DNA from: Caulobacter segnis
GTDB lineage: Bacteria; Pseudomonadota; Alphaproteobacteria; Caulobacterales; Caulobacteraceae
Reading direction: 5' to 3'
DNA: 64,000 bases
NCBI RefSeq assembly: GCF_029543125.1
Contig: NZ_JARQWW010000004.1
Span: 406,980-470,979 of the forward strand
Shown one piece after another: positions 1-14,389 of this stretch (positions are counted from its first letter, which is position 1; every line of letters begins with the position of its first letter). Both the position numbers and the translations under genes were made by a program. Under the pieces are notes generated by a model, which made no database searches, was not told where the DNA came from, and was given only the letters and a program-made list of their open reading frames with translations.

Positions 1-129
1 GACCCGATCGTCACCAACATCTGCTTTGGCGGCGCGGACATGCGCGACGCCTGGATCACCGCGTCCGGGACCGGCAAGCTCTACAAAGCCCGCTGGCCCC
101 GACCGGGGCTGAAGCTGAATTTCGGCTAG
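1..129 (+). CDS. SMP-30/gluconolactonase family protein, C-terminal fragment
   Basis: Reading frame 1 is open from the first base to a TAG at 127-129 and gives 42 residues. The motif TNICFGG followed by AWIT and a GKLY segment is the closing beta-propeller strand of SMP-30/gluconolactonase/LRE-type sugar lactonases, which hydrolyse sugar lactones with a bound divalent metal. The 5' part lies outside the window, so the substrate and the catalytic residues cannot be judged. It ends just before a dispersed repeat. Confidence 0.6.
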   Translation, partial: DPIVTNICFGGADMRDAWITASGTGKLYKARWPRPGLKLNFG

Positions 130-138
130 ACGCCCAAA

Positions 139-241
139 TCCTCCCCCTCAGGGGGAGGGGGACCGCGAAGCGGTGGAGGGGGTTCTGCTGACTCAGCAAG
201 CCCCCTCCGTCCCGTTGGGACACCTCCCCAGCGGGGGAGGA
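139..241. repeat. Dispersed CTCCCC/GGGGAG palindromic intergenic repeat, copy 1
   Basis: The stretch opens with CCTCCCCCTCAGGGGGAGG, contains GACCGCGAAGCGGTGGAGGG, and closes with CACCTCCCCAGCGGGGGAGG. These arms can fold as nested hairpins. It fills the space between two convergent genes. Closely related copies are at 22776-22886, 39260-39404 and 63878-63920, with a short single hairpin at 31397-31424. The sequence shows the repetition; a role as transcription terminator or non-autonomous mobile repeat is inference. Confidence 0.8.
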
Positions 242-247
242 GAAGAA

Positions 248-1348
248 TTAGTACAAAACCCCCAGCGCCTGACGCTCGAACGCCTTGAGTTCGCCAGTGC
301 GGCCTTCGCGGATCTTCTTCACCCATTCGGGGTCCTGGAGCAGGGCACGCCCCACGGCGACCATGTCGAACTCGCCGCGCTCCAGCCGCTCCAATAGGCC
401 GTCGATGGAGGCGGGCTGGCTGCCCTCCCCGGCGAAGGCGGCGATGAACTCGCCTGACAGGCCCACCGAGCCGACGGTGATGGTTGGCAGGCCCGTGACC
501 TTCTTGGTCCAGCCGGCGAAGTTCAGGTCGCTCCCCTCGAACTCCGGCTCCCAGAAGCGGCGCTGCGAGCAGTGGAAGACGTCGGCTCCAGCGTCGGCCA
601 GGGGCTGCAGCCAGGCGGCCAGTTCGTCCGGCGACTTGGCCAGCTTCACGTCATAGTCCTGCTGCTTCCATTGCGAGACGCGCAGGATCACCGGATAGCC
701 CGGCCCCACCGCCGCCCGCACAGCCTTCAGGATATCAGCAGCGAACCGCGCACGCTCCGGCAGGGTCGGGCCGCCATAGCCGTCGGCGCGGACATTGGTG
801 CCTTCCCAGAAGAACTGGTCGATCAGGTAGCCATGGGCGCCATGCAGCTCCACCGCGTCAAAGCCCAGGCGCTTGGCCTCGCCCGCCGCGCGGCCGAAGG
901 CGCCGATGGCGTCGGCCACCTCCGCATCGGTCATGCCGACGCCGAAGGTCTTACCTGGCCGCGACAGGCCCGACGGGCTGTCATAGGGGCCCGGCGGGGT
1001 CCAGTCCTCGCTGCGGGTGCGCACCGCCCCCACGTGCCACAGCTGCGGGGCGATCTTGCCGCCGGCGCCATGCACGGCCTCGACCACCTTGCCCCAGGCG
1101 GCCAGTTCGGACTCGCCGTGGAAACGTGGAACGGCGGGATCGTTCAACGATGCGGGACGGGCGACGCCGGTCCCCTCGGTGACGATCAGGCCGACGCCAC
1201 CCTCGGCGCGGCGGCGATAATAGTCGGCCACCTCGCCGGTGGCGACGCCGCCGGGGGAGAAGGAACGGGTCATGGGCGCCATGACCACCCGGTTCGGGAC
1301 AGTCAGGCTCTTGACGGAAAACGGCTGGAACAGAGCGTCAAGCGACAT
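248..1348 (-). CDS. NADH:flavin oxidoreductase / Old Yellow Enzyme family
   Basis: 366-residue FMN-dependent ene-reductase of the OYE family, which reduces activated C=C bonds with NAD(P)H in the cytoplasm. The N-terminus NRVVMAPMTRS, the central ELHGAHGYLIDQF and NVRADGYGG motifs (flavin and substrate binding), and the late VAVGRALLQDPEW phosphate-binding segment are all present, and the length is typical. The start is ATG at 1348, preceded by GTGGAG, rather than an in-frame start a few codons upstream that would overlap the previous gene. It lies 4 nt after the stop of the small monooxygenase gene, so the two are probably co-transcribed, as in many electrophile-detoxification pairs. The natural substrate is unknown. 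Confidence 0.9.
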   Translation of the reverse strand: MSLDALFQPFSVKSLTVPNRVVMAPMTRSFSPGGVATGEVADYYRRRAEGGVGLIVTEGTGVARPASLNDPAVPRFHGESELAAWGKVVEAVHGAGGKIAPQLWHVGAVRTRSEDWTPPGPYDSPSGLSRPGKTFGVGMTDAEVADAIGAFGRAAGEAKRLGFDAVELHGAHGYLIDQFFWEGTNVRADGYGGPTLPERARFAADILKAVRAAVGPGYPVILRVSQWKQQDYDVKLAKSPDELAAWLQPLADAGADVFHCSQRRFWEPEFEGSDLNFAGWTKKVTGLPTITVGSVGLSGEFIAAFAGEGSQPASIDGLLERLERGEFDMVAVGRALLQDPEWVKKIREGRTGELKAFERQALGVLY

Positions 1349-1352
1349 GCGG

Positions 1353-1643
1353 CTACTCCACAACGTCCAGGTATTCGATCTCCGGGCGGCCAGCCATGAA
1401 CGGGGCCAGGCTGGCGCCGCCCGCCTTGAAGTGGTCGCTGGCGCCGTGGGCCTTCATGGCCTCTTCCGACGCGTAAAGCTCAAGCACCTTGTAGGTGTTG
1501 GGCTCGGTGCGGCTCTTGGTCAGCTGATAGATGACGTTGCCCGGCTCGTTGCCGCGCACCTGGGCGGCCATGTCCAGGAAGGCTTTCTCAAAGCCCTCGT
1601 TCTTGCCGTCCTGCACCCGAAGGGTGGCCACAACGCCGATCAT
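1353..1643 (-). CDS. Antibiotic biosynthesis monooxygenase (ABM/YgiN-like) family protein
   Basis: 96-residue single ferredoxin-like domain protein of the ABM superfamily, which includes quinol monooxygenase YgiN and heme-degrading relatives. The pattern IGVVATLRVQDGK, then YQLTKSR, then VLELYASEEAMKAH and a final PEIEYLDVV fits the family's beta-alpha-beta fold. The ATG at 1643 has GGAGG six bases upstream; a TTG four codons earlier lacks such a signal. It is the first gene of a two-gene unit with the downstream ene-reductase, suggesting a redox or quinone-handling role. The reaction cannot be deduced from sequence. Confidence 0.8.
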   Translation of the reverse strand: MIGVVATLRVQDGKNEGFEKAFLDMAAQVRGNEPGNVIYQLTKSRTEPNTYKVLELYASEEAMKAHGASDHFKAGGASLAPFMAGRPEIEYLDVVE

Positions 1644-1652
1644 ACGCGCCTC

Positions 1653-1666
1653 CAAACATTTGTTTG
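1653..1666. promoter_or_regulatory. Candidate operator: CAAAC-4-GTTTG inverted repeat
   Basis: A 5-bp inverted repeat with a 4-bp spacer touches the ribosome-binding site of the ABM gene (GGAGG, minus strand 1649-1653). A repressor bound here would block the two-gene ene-reductase unit. No regulator is encoded next to it, so this is a suggestion from symmetry and position only. Confidence 0.25.
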
Positions 1667-1709
1667 AGCGGCACGTTAAGCGCAGTCGGTTGCAATTGAA
1701 AAGCGCTTG

Positions 1710-2021
1710 TTAGCGCGGGCTTTCGTTCCAGCCGTAGGCGACCCACGAGTGACCGCCGGTCTGCCGGGCTTCGATAATCTGGGGATCGGCGGCGCTGGCC
1801 TTGCGGGCGCGGGCCGTGCGGCGGGCGCGGGTGGCCATGCCGGCCAGGGTCAGCAGCGCGGTGGCCATGACCGCGATCACCACCACCGTAGCGGCGGCGA
1901 ATACGGCGAGGACAGCCCCGACGGCGGCGGCGGCGAGAGTCGCCAGCGCTCCGGCCAGCCAGAACAGGCCCCGGAATGCCGAACCCTTACCCGTCGTCGC
2001 AGACAACCGTTCCATCGTCAT
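1710..2021 (-). CDS. Small predicted membrane protein
   Basis: 103 residues with no family I recognise. After a short polar N-terminus there is one long hydrophobic stretch, roughly residues 18-62, rich in Ala and Val and able to form one or two membrane helices, then a basic segment (TRARRTARARK) and a polar tail ending in WVAYGWNESPR. The basic stretch after the helix suggests that side faces the cytoplasm. The ATG at 2021 is preceded by GGAAGG at good spacing. It stands alone between a monooxygenase unit and a DnaJ-like gene. GC-rich codon use matches the neighbours, so I regard it as real. Confidence 0.6.
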   Translation of the reverse strand: MTMERLSATTGKGSAFRGLFWLAGALATLAAAAVGAVLAVFAAATVVVIAVMATALLTLAGMATRARRTARARKASAADPQIIEARQTGGHSWVAYGWNESPR

Positions 2022-2129
2022 CGCCTTCCACGGGCGCTAGCCGCGCCCTTCGACCCATAATTTGGGTCACAGTATCTTCACGTCAACTGAACAAGCGGTA
2101 ATCGGGCGCGAAGGTCGCACCACGCCTGA

Positions 2130-2825
2130 TCAAGCGGCGCCGGCCAGAGACAGTTCCCGGCGCTCCCGCATGATGGTGTCGAAAGCCCCGTTGATCGCCG
2201 CCGACTTGGCGTGCGCGACCTCAATGAACTCCTGCGGCAGGCCCCGGCCATGCACCTTGTCCGGGTGCGCCAGGGTCAGGGCCGCCTTCCAGGCCGCGCG
2301 CACGATATTGTCCGGCGCATCGGCCGGAACACCAAGGATTTCATAGGGATCGTCCGGCCCAGCGCCCAGGTGCGTGGCCTTCAGCCGGCGGAACGCCAGG
2401 GGCGACATGCCGAACAGGTGCGCCACCTGCTCCAGATAGATGAGCTCGTCATGGCTGACGACGCCGTCGGCCCGCGCGATGTGGAACAGCCCGTCCAGCA
2501 CGTTCTCCAGCAGGTCCGGGCAGTGGCGGTAGCGCTTGGCCAGGCGCTTGGCGTAGCTTTCGAACCCCCGCGTGGTCTGACGCGCCAGGTCATAGAGACG
2601 ATGGACGTTGCGTTCCGACCCGGCATCGGGTTGGAAGACCTCCGAGAAGACGGCGAACTCATCCTCGCTCGCACGACCGTCGGCGCTGGCCAGCTTGGCG
2701 CCGAGCGCGGTCACCGCGGTCGAGAACGCGGGATCCTCGCCCGGACGGCCGGCGGGGCAGTCCGTGCAGTCGGCCGCGTCCACCTTGCGGGCGGCGAGGC
2801 TTGCTATGTTGCGCCAGAAGCTCAT
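2130..2825 (-). CDS. TerB-DnaJ domain protein (DjlA-like)
   Basis: 231 residues. Residues ~30-150 form a TerB-like helical domain (ASADGRASEDEF, later ARADGVVSHDEL, two acidic helix-turn repeats). The C-terminus is a J domain with YEILGV at ~165 and the essential HPD tripeptide in LAHPDKVHG. This is the arrangement of DjlA, a DnaK co-chaperone, but no N-terminal membrane anchor is visible, so it should be cytoplasmic. A CTDCPAG segment near residue 20 is unusual. It is divergent from the oxoprolinase gene with only 34 bp between starts. Partner and client proteins are unknown. Confidence 0.8.
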   Translation of the reverse strand: MSFWRNIASLAARKVDAADCTDCPAGRPGEDPAFSTAVTALGAKLASADGRASEDEFAVFSEVFQPDAGSERNVHRLYDLARQTTRGFESYAKRLAKRYRHCPDLLENVLDGLFHIARADGVVSHDELIYLEQVAHLFGMSPLAFRRLKATHLGAGPDDPYEILGVPADAPDNIVRAAWKAALTLAHPDKVHGRGLPQEFIEVAHAKSAAINGAFDTIMRERRELSLAGAA

Positions 2826-2859
2826 GGGAGGACTACAAGTTTAAGATGGTGGCGTTCGC

Positions 2860-6435
<3,576 letters not shown>

Positions 6436-6456
6436 ATTTTGCCCAAGGGACCCCTT

Positions 6457-6978
6457 ATGGCGCCTGCCTTCCTGCTTGCTCTCTCACTCCTCGCTCAAGG
6501 CGCACCCGCCGCGACTCCGGCCGAAGCGCCCTTCCCCGTCGGCGCGCCGACCGACGACTACGGCTTCACCGCCTGGTGCTACGGCGCCGTGGGCGGCTAC
6601 ATCGATCTGTACGACAAGGTCATGCCCGAGGTTGAGCGCATCGAACGCGCCTGGCCCTCACCCAGCGGCGTCGAGGCGTCCCTGAAGGTCTATCCGCAAC
6701 TGCGCGACCAGGGCGCCAAGGACATGAAGCTGTTCGCCGGCGCCATCGAGGCTGCCGAGCGCGCAAGCCCGACCGTCATCGCCGAGCAGGGCAAGTCCGC
6801 CATCGGCAAGGGTCGGGGCATCTGGACCGGCGCCGCGACCAGCGATAAGGCCAAGCTCGCCCAGGCCTGGATGGGCTGGACCCCGCCGGCCCGCTGCGCG
6901 CCGACGGCCCAGCGTCTGCAGGCCAAGGCCAGCCTGTTCGGCAAGGCGCTGAACGCCAACAACCCTGGTACCCAATGA
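6457..6978 (+). CDS. Hypothetical secreted protein
   Basis: 173 residues. The N-terminus [19 protein letters not shown] looks like a Sec signal peptide with cleavage around residue 18-20, so a periplasmic location is likely. The mature part contains a [16 protein letters not shown] segment and a later WTPPARCAP, giving two cysteines that might pair. I recognise no family. The stop overlaps the purT start codon (ATGA, 6975-6978), so the two genes should be translationally coupled. Start chosen at ATG 6457, because a TTG six codons earlier would place charged residues before the signal peptide. Confidence 0.65.
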   Translation: MAPAFLLALSLLAQGAPAATPAEAPFPVGAPTDDYGFTAWCYGAVGGYIDLYDKVMPEVERIERAWPSPSGVEASLKVYPQLRDQGAKDMKLFAGAIEAAERASPTVIAEQGKSAIGKGRGIWTGAATSDKAKLAQAWMGWTPPARCAPTAQRLQAKASLFGKALNANNPGTQ

Positions 6979-8168
6979 AACTCGGAACGCCGCTCTCGCC
7001 CACCGCCCTTCGGGTGATGCTTCTCGGCTCGGGCGAGCTCGGCAAGGAGGTGGCGATCGAGCTTCAGCGCCTGGGCGCTGAGGTGATCGCCGTCGACCGC
7101 TATCCGAACGCGCCCGCCCATCAGGTCGCCCATCGCAGCCACGTGGTCGCCATGACCGACGCCGCCGCGATCCGCGCCCTCGTGGAGCAGGAGAAGCCGC
7201 ACCTGATCGTGCCGGAGATCGAGGCGATCGCCACCGACGAACTGGCGCGCATCGAGGCCGAGGGTCTGGCCACGGTGATCCCCACCGCCCGCGCCGCCCA
7301 GCTGACCATGAACCGCGAGGGCATCCGCCGTCTGGCGGCCGAGGAGCTGGGCCTGCCCACCTCGCCCTACGCCTTCGCCTCGACGTCCGAGGAACTGTCG
7401 GCCGGCGCCGACACCGTGGGCTATCCCTGCTTCGTCAAGCCGGTCATGTCCTCCTCGGGCAAGGGCCAGAGCTATGTGGAGACGGCGGCCGACATCGGCG
7501 CCGCCTGGGACTACGCCCTGGCCGCCGGCCGGGTGGACACCGCCCGCGTGATCGTCGAGGGCCGCATCGCCTTCGACTACGAGATCACCCTGCTGACCGT
7601 CCGCTCGCTGAAGGATGGTCAGACCATCACCTCCTTCTGCGCCCCCATCGGCCACCGCCAGGTGATGGGCGACTATGTGGAGAGCTGGCAGCCCCAGGCC
7701 ATGACGCCCGCCGCCCTGGCCAAGGCCCAGGACATCGCCGGCAAGGTCACCGCCGCCCTCGGCGGCCTCGGCCTGTTCGGGGTCGAGCTGTTCGTGAAGG
7801 GCGACGAGGTCTGGTTCTCGGAAGTCAGCCCCCGCCCGCATGACACCGGCCTGGTCACTCTGGGCAGCCAGCGCCAGAGCGAGTTCGCCATTCACGCCCG
7901 CGCCATCCTCGGCCTGCCGGTGGACGTCGCCCAGCGCGAGCCCGCCGCCAGCGCCGTGATCTATGGCGGCATGGAGGCTGTCGGCGTCGCCTATGAAGGC
8001 GTCGAGCACGCCCTCGCCGTGCCGGGCGCCGACCTGCGCCTGTTCGGCAAGCCGGAAGCCTTCGAGCGCCGCCGCATGGGCGTGGCGGTCGCCACCGGCG
8101 CCGACACCGATCAGGCCCGTGAACGCGCCCGCGAAGCCGCCGGCAAGGTACGCGTCGTCAAGGCCTAG
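6975..8168 (+). CDS. purT: Formate-dependent phosphoribosylglycinamide formyltransferase
   Basis: 397-residue ATP-grasp enzyme that makes N-formyl-GAR from GAR, formate and ATP in purine synthesis, an alternative to the folate-dependent PurN. The N-terminal Rossmann-like part reads [22 protein letters not shown], then [12 protein letters not shown]. The ATP-grasp part has [14 protein letters not shown] near residue 155 and the metal-binding [24 protein letters not shown]. Length and motif order match PurT closely. The start overlaps the upstream stop. It converges on a transporter gene with only 4 bp between stops. Confidence 0.95.
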   Translation: MKLGTPLSPTALRVMLLGSGELGKEVAIELQRLGAEVIAVDRYPNAPAHQVAHRSHVVAMTDAAAIRALVEQEKPHLIVPEIEAIATDELARIEAEGLATVIPTARAAQLTMNREGIRRLAAEELGLPTSPYAFASTSEELSAGADTVGYPCFVKPVMSSSGKGQSYVETAADIGAAWDYALAAGRVDTARVIVEGRIAFDYEITLLTVRSLKDGQTITSFCAPIGHRQVMGDYVESWQPQAMTPAALAKAQDIAGKVTAALGGLGLFGVELFVKGDEVWFSEVSPRPHDTGLVTLGSQRQSEFAIHARAILGLPVDVAQREPAASAVIYGGMEAVGVAYEGVEHALAVPGADLRLFGKPEAFERRRMGVAVATGADTDQARERAREAAGKVRVVKA

Positions 8169-8172
8169 ACGC

Positions 8173-9447
8173 CTAGTTTGGGGGCCGGGTCTCCTTTAGA
8201 CCCAGCAACACCGGCAGGACCAGCAACGCCACGACCGCGATCATCGCGCCGGGAACCATGGGCTTGCCGGTCAGGTTCGTCAGCACCTGCGCCAGCCAGG
8301 GCGTCAGTCCGCCGAAGATCGCGGTCGCAGCCGTCGCGCCAAGCGCCAGACCGCTGAGCCGTCCCTCCCCCGGAAACTGCTCCGCCGTCGCCACGGCGCC
8401 CACGGCGCTGACGCCGCCCGCCACGCCCGCCAGAACGACCGCGCCCAGGAGGGCCGACGCCGCCGAGCCGCTGGCCATCAGCGAGAACATGGCCATGGGC
8501 AGGAAGGCGCTTCCCACCGCCAGGGCCAGCAGCACCGGCTTGCGGCCCCAGCGGTCGGACGCCATGCCGATCAGCGGCGTCACCACGATCACCACCACTG
8601 CCGCGATGGTCGCCAGCCACAGCGCGAGGCTCTCCGACAGCGCGCCAGCCGAGGTCAGGAACGCCGGCACGTAGGTGATGCCGACATAGTAGGTGATCGA
8701 GCCCAGGGCCGAGATCGTGAAGGACCGCAGAATGCCGGCCCGGTGATGCTTCAGCGTATGGCGCAGCGGCCGAGCAGGCACCGTGCCTGCCGCCTGTTGG
8801 CGCTCGAAGTCCGGCGACTCCTGCATGGTCGAGCGCGCGATCCACACGCTGGCCGCCAGGGCCGCCCCTACGAGAAACGGAATGCGCCAGCCCCAACTAT
8901 CCAGATCGGCCGGCGCCAGCAGATGCACGGTCAGAGCGGAAACGCCCACCGCCAGCAGCCCGCCCACCTCGCTCGCCGCGGAGGCGGACGAGGTGACGAG
9001 ACCTCGTCTGTGTGGCTTGGCTCCCTCCATCAGGTAGGCGACCACGCCGGTGTATTCGCCGCCCACGGAGAACCCCATGACGCAGCGAAGCAGCAGCATC
9101 AGCACGCCCGCCGCCGGGCCGATCTGCGCGTGGGTGGGCAACAGCGCCGTGGCCAACATGGCCCCGGTCATCAGCAACATGGACAGCAGCATCATCCGCC
9201 GCCGCCCGTGCCGGTCGCCGATATGGCCGAACACCGCCGCTCCCAGGGGCCGCATCAGATAGGCGATGGCGAACCCGGCCAGGGTCGCGATCAGCGACGC
9301 CTCTCCGCCGCCGAAGAACACCCGCGACATCACCGTCGCCAGGTAGAGATAGAGGGTGAAGTCGTACCACTCGACCACGGTCGAGAAGGCGGCCACCGCC
9401 ATGGAGCGTCGGGAGATGCCTGGATGAGCGCCGGCGGATGCGGTCAT
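8173..9447 (-). CDS. MFS transporter, metabolite:H+ symporter (MHS) family
   Basis: 424 residues with about twelve hydrophobic segments. The first helix carries VVEWYDFTLYLYLA, typical of the MHS branch (ProP, KgtP, ShiA). The loop between helices 2 and 3 has GHIGDRHGRRRMM and the matching half-repeat is ASDRWGRKPVLL, both MFS signature loops. The segment RCVMGFSVGGEYTG is another MHS hallmark. It should import an organic acid, betaine or similar solute with protons across the inner membrane; the substrate is not predictable. It follows the metH activation-module gene by 16 bp on the same strand and may be read from the same transcript. Confidence 0.85.
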   Translation of the reverse strand: MTASAGAHPGISRRSMAVAAFSTVVEWYDFTLYLYLATVMSRVFFGGGEASLIATLAGFAIAYLMRPLGAAVFGHIGDRHGRRRMMLLSMLLMTGAMLATALLPTHAQIGPAAGVLMLLLRCVMGFSVGGEYTGVVAYLMEGAKPHRRGLVTSSASAASEVGGLLAVGVSALTVHLLAPADLDSWGWRIPFLVGAALAASVWIARSTMQESPDFERQQAAGTVPARPLRHTLKHHRAGILRSFTISALGSITYYVGITYVPAFLTSAGALSESLALWLATIAAVVVIVVTPLIGMASDRWGRKPVLLALAVGSAFLPMAMFSLMASGSAASALLGAVVLAGVAGGVSAVGAVATAEQFPGEGRLSGLALGATAATAIFGGLTPWLAQVLTNLTGKPMVPGAMIAVVALLVLPVLLGLKETRPPN

Positions 9448-9463
9448 GCGCCGGCGCCGCTTC

Positions 9464-12124
<2,661 letters not shown>

Positions 12125-12205
12125 ACGCGCTGAATAGACTGATTGGGGCGTCTTGTCCGCCCATGTCGGCTGAGGCCGGCATGAGCGGAACTTGAAGGAT
12201 TACGC

Positions 12206-12715
12206 TTACTTGGGGGCCTTGGCGGCGGTGACCTCGACCTCAATGAGGAAGCCGGGTCCGGCCAGGGCCGAGACCTGCACCGTCGAGCGGGTCGGACGGT
12301 TCGGCTGCTCTGGCGTGCCGAAGTACTTGTTGTAGGACTTCATCATGCCGGCGAAGTCCATCTTGCCGCCCAGGGCCGGGTCGCCGACCAGATAGATGGT
12401 CATCGAGACCACGTCGCCCATGGTCAGGCCCTGGCTCTTCAGGATGCCCTCGATCTTGGCGAAGGTGCTGGCGGCCTGAACCTCGGTGTTGCCGAAGGCG
12501 GCGATGGTGTTCGCCGGGGCGGAGGCGTCAGCCACCGCCGGCAGCTGGCCCGACAGATAGATGGTCTCCGACCCCGCCGGCACGCGGATCACCTGGGCGA
12601 TGAAGGCCTGCGGGTTCGGATAGGTGCGGGTGATCTCCGCCGCCTGCGAGCCCGTCAGGGCGGCGAAGGAGGCCAGGGCGCCGGCGGCGGATGCGGTCAG
12701 AAGCTTGCGGATCAT
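12206..12715 (-). CDS. Exported RidA/YjgF/YER057c-family imine deaminase
   Basis: 169 residues. The first ~25 (MIRKLLTASAAGALASFAALTGSQAA) form a clear Sec signal peptide, unlike classical cytosolic RidA. The rest is a RidA fold: YLSGQLPAV near 52, FAKIEGILKSQGLTMGDVV, then RPTRSTVQVSAL, in which the Arg matches the catalytic Arg of RidA, and IEVEVTA. RidA proteins hydrolyse enamines and imines to keto compounds and ammonia. The ATG has GGAG six bases upstream. It starts 18 bp after the amine oxidase stop, so the pair is probably one unit acting in the periplasm; that functional link is inference. Confidence 0.85.
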   Translation of the reverse strand: MIRKLLTASAAGALASFAALTGSQAAEITRTYPNPQAFIAQVIRVPAGSETIYLSGQLPAVADASAPANTIAAFGNTEVQAASTFAKIEGILKSQGLTMGDVVSMTIYLVGDPALGGKMDFAGMMKSYNKYFGTPEQPNRPTRSTVQVSALAGPGFLIEVEVTAAKAPK

Positions 12716-12733
12716 TCAGTCTCCAGTTCTGGC

Positions 12734-14332
12734 TCAGGCCGCGGCTGCGGCGGTGTTGACGAGGGCGGCGTGCTTTTGCCGCTCCGCCAGGGAGCGGATG
12801 GTGCGGTGGGCCGACAGGATCGCCCCCTCCTGCCATCCGGGGGTCTGCGACAGGTGCGCCCCGGCGAAATAGACATTGCCGGCGGCCTGGTTCAGCAGGC
12901 GGTACTCGGGACCGTCGATGTGCCCTTCCTGCCCCTGCTGGCCCGACCAGCGCGGCCACGGTCCCATGTTGTAGGGAATCTTGCTCCAGTTCACGACGAC
13001 GCCGCGCGACAGCGCCGCCTCCTGGCCCGGATGCAGCTTGCCCACGGTCGCCCGGGCGATCGCGATCTGCTCGGCCAGGGGGCGCTTGGCGAAGGCCGCC
13101 GCGCGCGGGCCGGAGCCGTAGCAGGCCAGCAACATCCCCCGCTCGGAGAAGATATTGGCGCTCGGGTACCAGACCAGCGAGGTCTCGCCGCCCACGAAGG
13201 AGATGCCGCCATAGATGCCCTGCTTCTCCCAGAAGCGCGGCGCGTCGAAGCCGATCTTGTTGGAGTAGTCGTTGGGCACGCTGGCGACGGCCTTGGTCAC
13301 CTGGGGGTCGAAGTCGGTCTTCATCTTGGCCACCAGGGCCAGCGGGATGGTGACCACCGCATAGTCGGCGGCCACGGTCTTCACCACGCCGGACTTGGTG
13401 TCCTTGTAGACGACCTGGACCCCGTTGCGGCTCTTGATCTCCGTCACCTCGGCCCCGCGAACGATCGGGCTGCGGATGGCCTTGGCGAAGGCGTTGGGGA
13501 TGGCGTCCATGCCGCCCACCGGCTGGAACATGGCCGCCTGCTGGTGGATGTTCTCCTCGAACAGGGTGGCGCGCATTTGTTCGTGGGCGAGCAGGTCCTT
13601 CATCGGCAGGGGCGCGCGATGCTTGCCGAACTGGTCGGCGGCGCCGGGGAAGGTCTCGAAGCCCGAACGCTCCGTCCCCTTGAAGGTCATGTCCTCGGAC
13701 AGGTCGCCGTACATCTTCAGGAACGGCATCAGCCGCTCCTTGTCGTCGGCGGTCAGCTCCTGATCCAGCGCGCCGCGGTTGACGGCCTTGGCCAGCATCT
13801 CGGCCACATAGCCGCGGGTGTCATTGAGGCCCTGGCGCATCTCCACGGGCTTGCCGCCACAGCCGTTCTCGGACCAGATGTAGGCGCTGCGGCTGGAGTT
13901 CACCTCCACCTCGAGCGGAACGCCTAGCTGCTGGCAGTAACTCAGGATCGCCTTGTGATGGCTGGGCAGGCGCGCGGGACCGGCGTTCAGATAGAGGCCG
14001 TCCGAGAAGCTGCAGACCTGCGTCTCCTCCCCCACCATCTCGATCTTGTCGCCTCCACGCACAGTCCAGTTGCGGCCCCCGACCCGGTCGCGCGCTTCCA
14101 GCACGACCACGTCGAAACCGGCCTTCTCCAGTTCGAAGGCGGTCACCAGCCCGGCGATCCCCGCGCCGAGAATGACCACCTTCTTGCCCGCCCCCGCCGT
14201 CTTCGACAGCTCGGGCATGCCGGCGAAGGTCTCCGTGGGCATCAGGCCCAGGGCGGTCATCGCCGAGAACGCGGCTCCGGCCCCGCCGACGCCGCCGATA
14301 CGCTTTAGAAAACTCCTTCTACTCGTAGCCAT
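12734..14332 (-). CDS. Tat-exported flavin monoamine/L-amino-acid oxidase
   Basis: 532 residues. The N-terminus MATSRRSFLKRIGG is a twin-arginine signal (RRSFLK), so the folded, FAD-loaded protein should be exported. Residues ~46-80 are the FAD-binding motif KKVVILGAGIAGLVTAFELE ending in LEARDRVGGRNW. The C-terminal GNVYFAGAHLSQTPGWQEGAILSA matches the closing FAD/substrate segment of amine oxidases. The family oxidises amines or amino acids to imines with release of H2O2. AAGGGGA precedes the ATG. Its partner downstream is an exported RidA. It sits between the two metH halves and may share their transcript. Tryptophan monooxygenase-like specificity is possible, not shown. Confidence 0.85.
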   Translation of the reverse strand: MATSRRSFLKRIGGVGGAGAAFSAMTALGLMPTETFAGMPELSKTAGAGKKVVILGAGIAGLVTAFELEKAGFDVVVLEARDRVGGRNWTVRGGDKIEMVGEETQVCSFSDGLYLNAGPARLPSHHKAILSYCQQLGVPLEVEVNSSRSAYIWSENGCGGKPVEMRQGLNDTRGYVAEMLAKAVNRGALDQELTADDKERLMPFLKMYGDLSEDMTFKGTERSGFETFPGAADQFGKHRAPLPMKDLLAHEQMRATLFEENIHQQAAMFQPVGGMDAIPNAFAKAIRSPIVRGAEVTEIKSRNGVQVVYKDTKSGVVKTVAADYAVVTIPLALVAKMKTDFDPQVTKAVASVPNDYSNKIGFDAPRFWEKQGIYGGISFVGGETSLVWYPSANIFSERGMLLACYGSGPRAAAFAKRPLAEQIAIARATVGKLHPGQEAALSRGVVVNWSKIPYNMGPWPRWSGQQGQEGHIDGPEYRLLNQAAGNVYFAGAHLSQTPGWQEGAILSAHRTIRSLAERQKHAALVNTAAAAA

Positions 14333-14389
14333 GACGCTGTTCCCCTTCAGATCGAATGATCGGGGAGAGGCTGACTCCGGCAGGTTGCC

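Noticed and set aside
6975..8168. purT read as purK or a biotin carboxylase
   Set aside because: The start [17 protein letters not shown] and the [11 protein letters not shown] block are specific to PurT among ATP-grasp enzymes.
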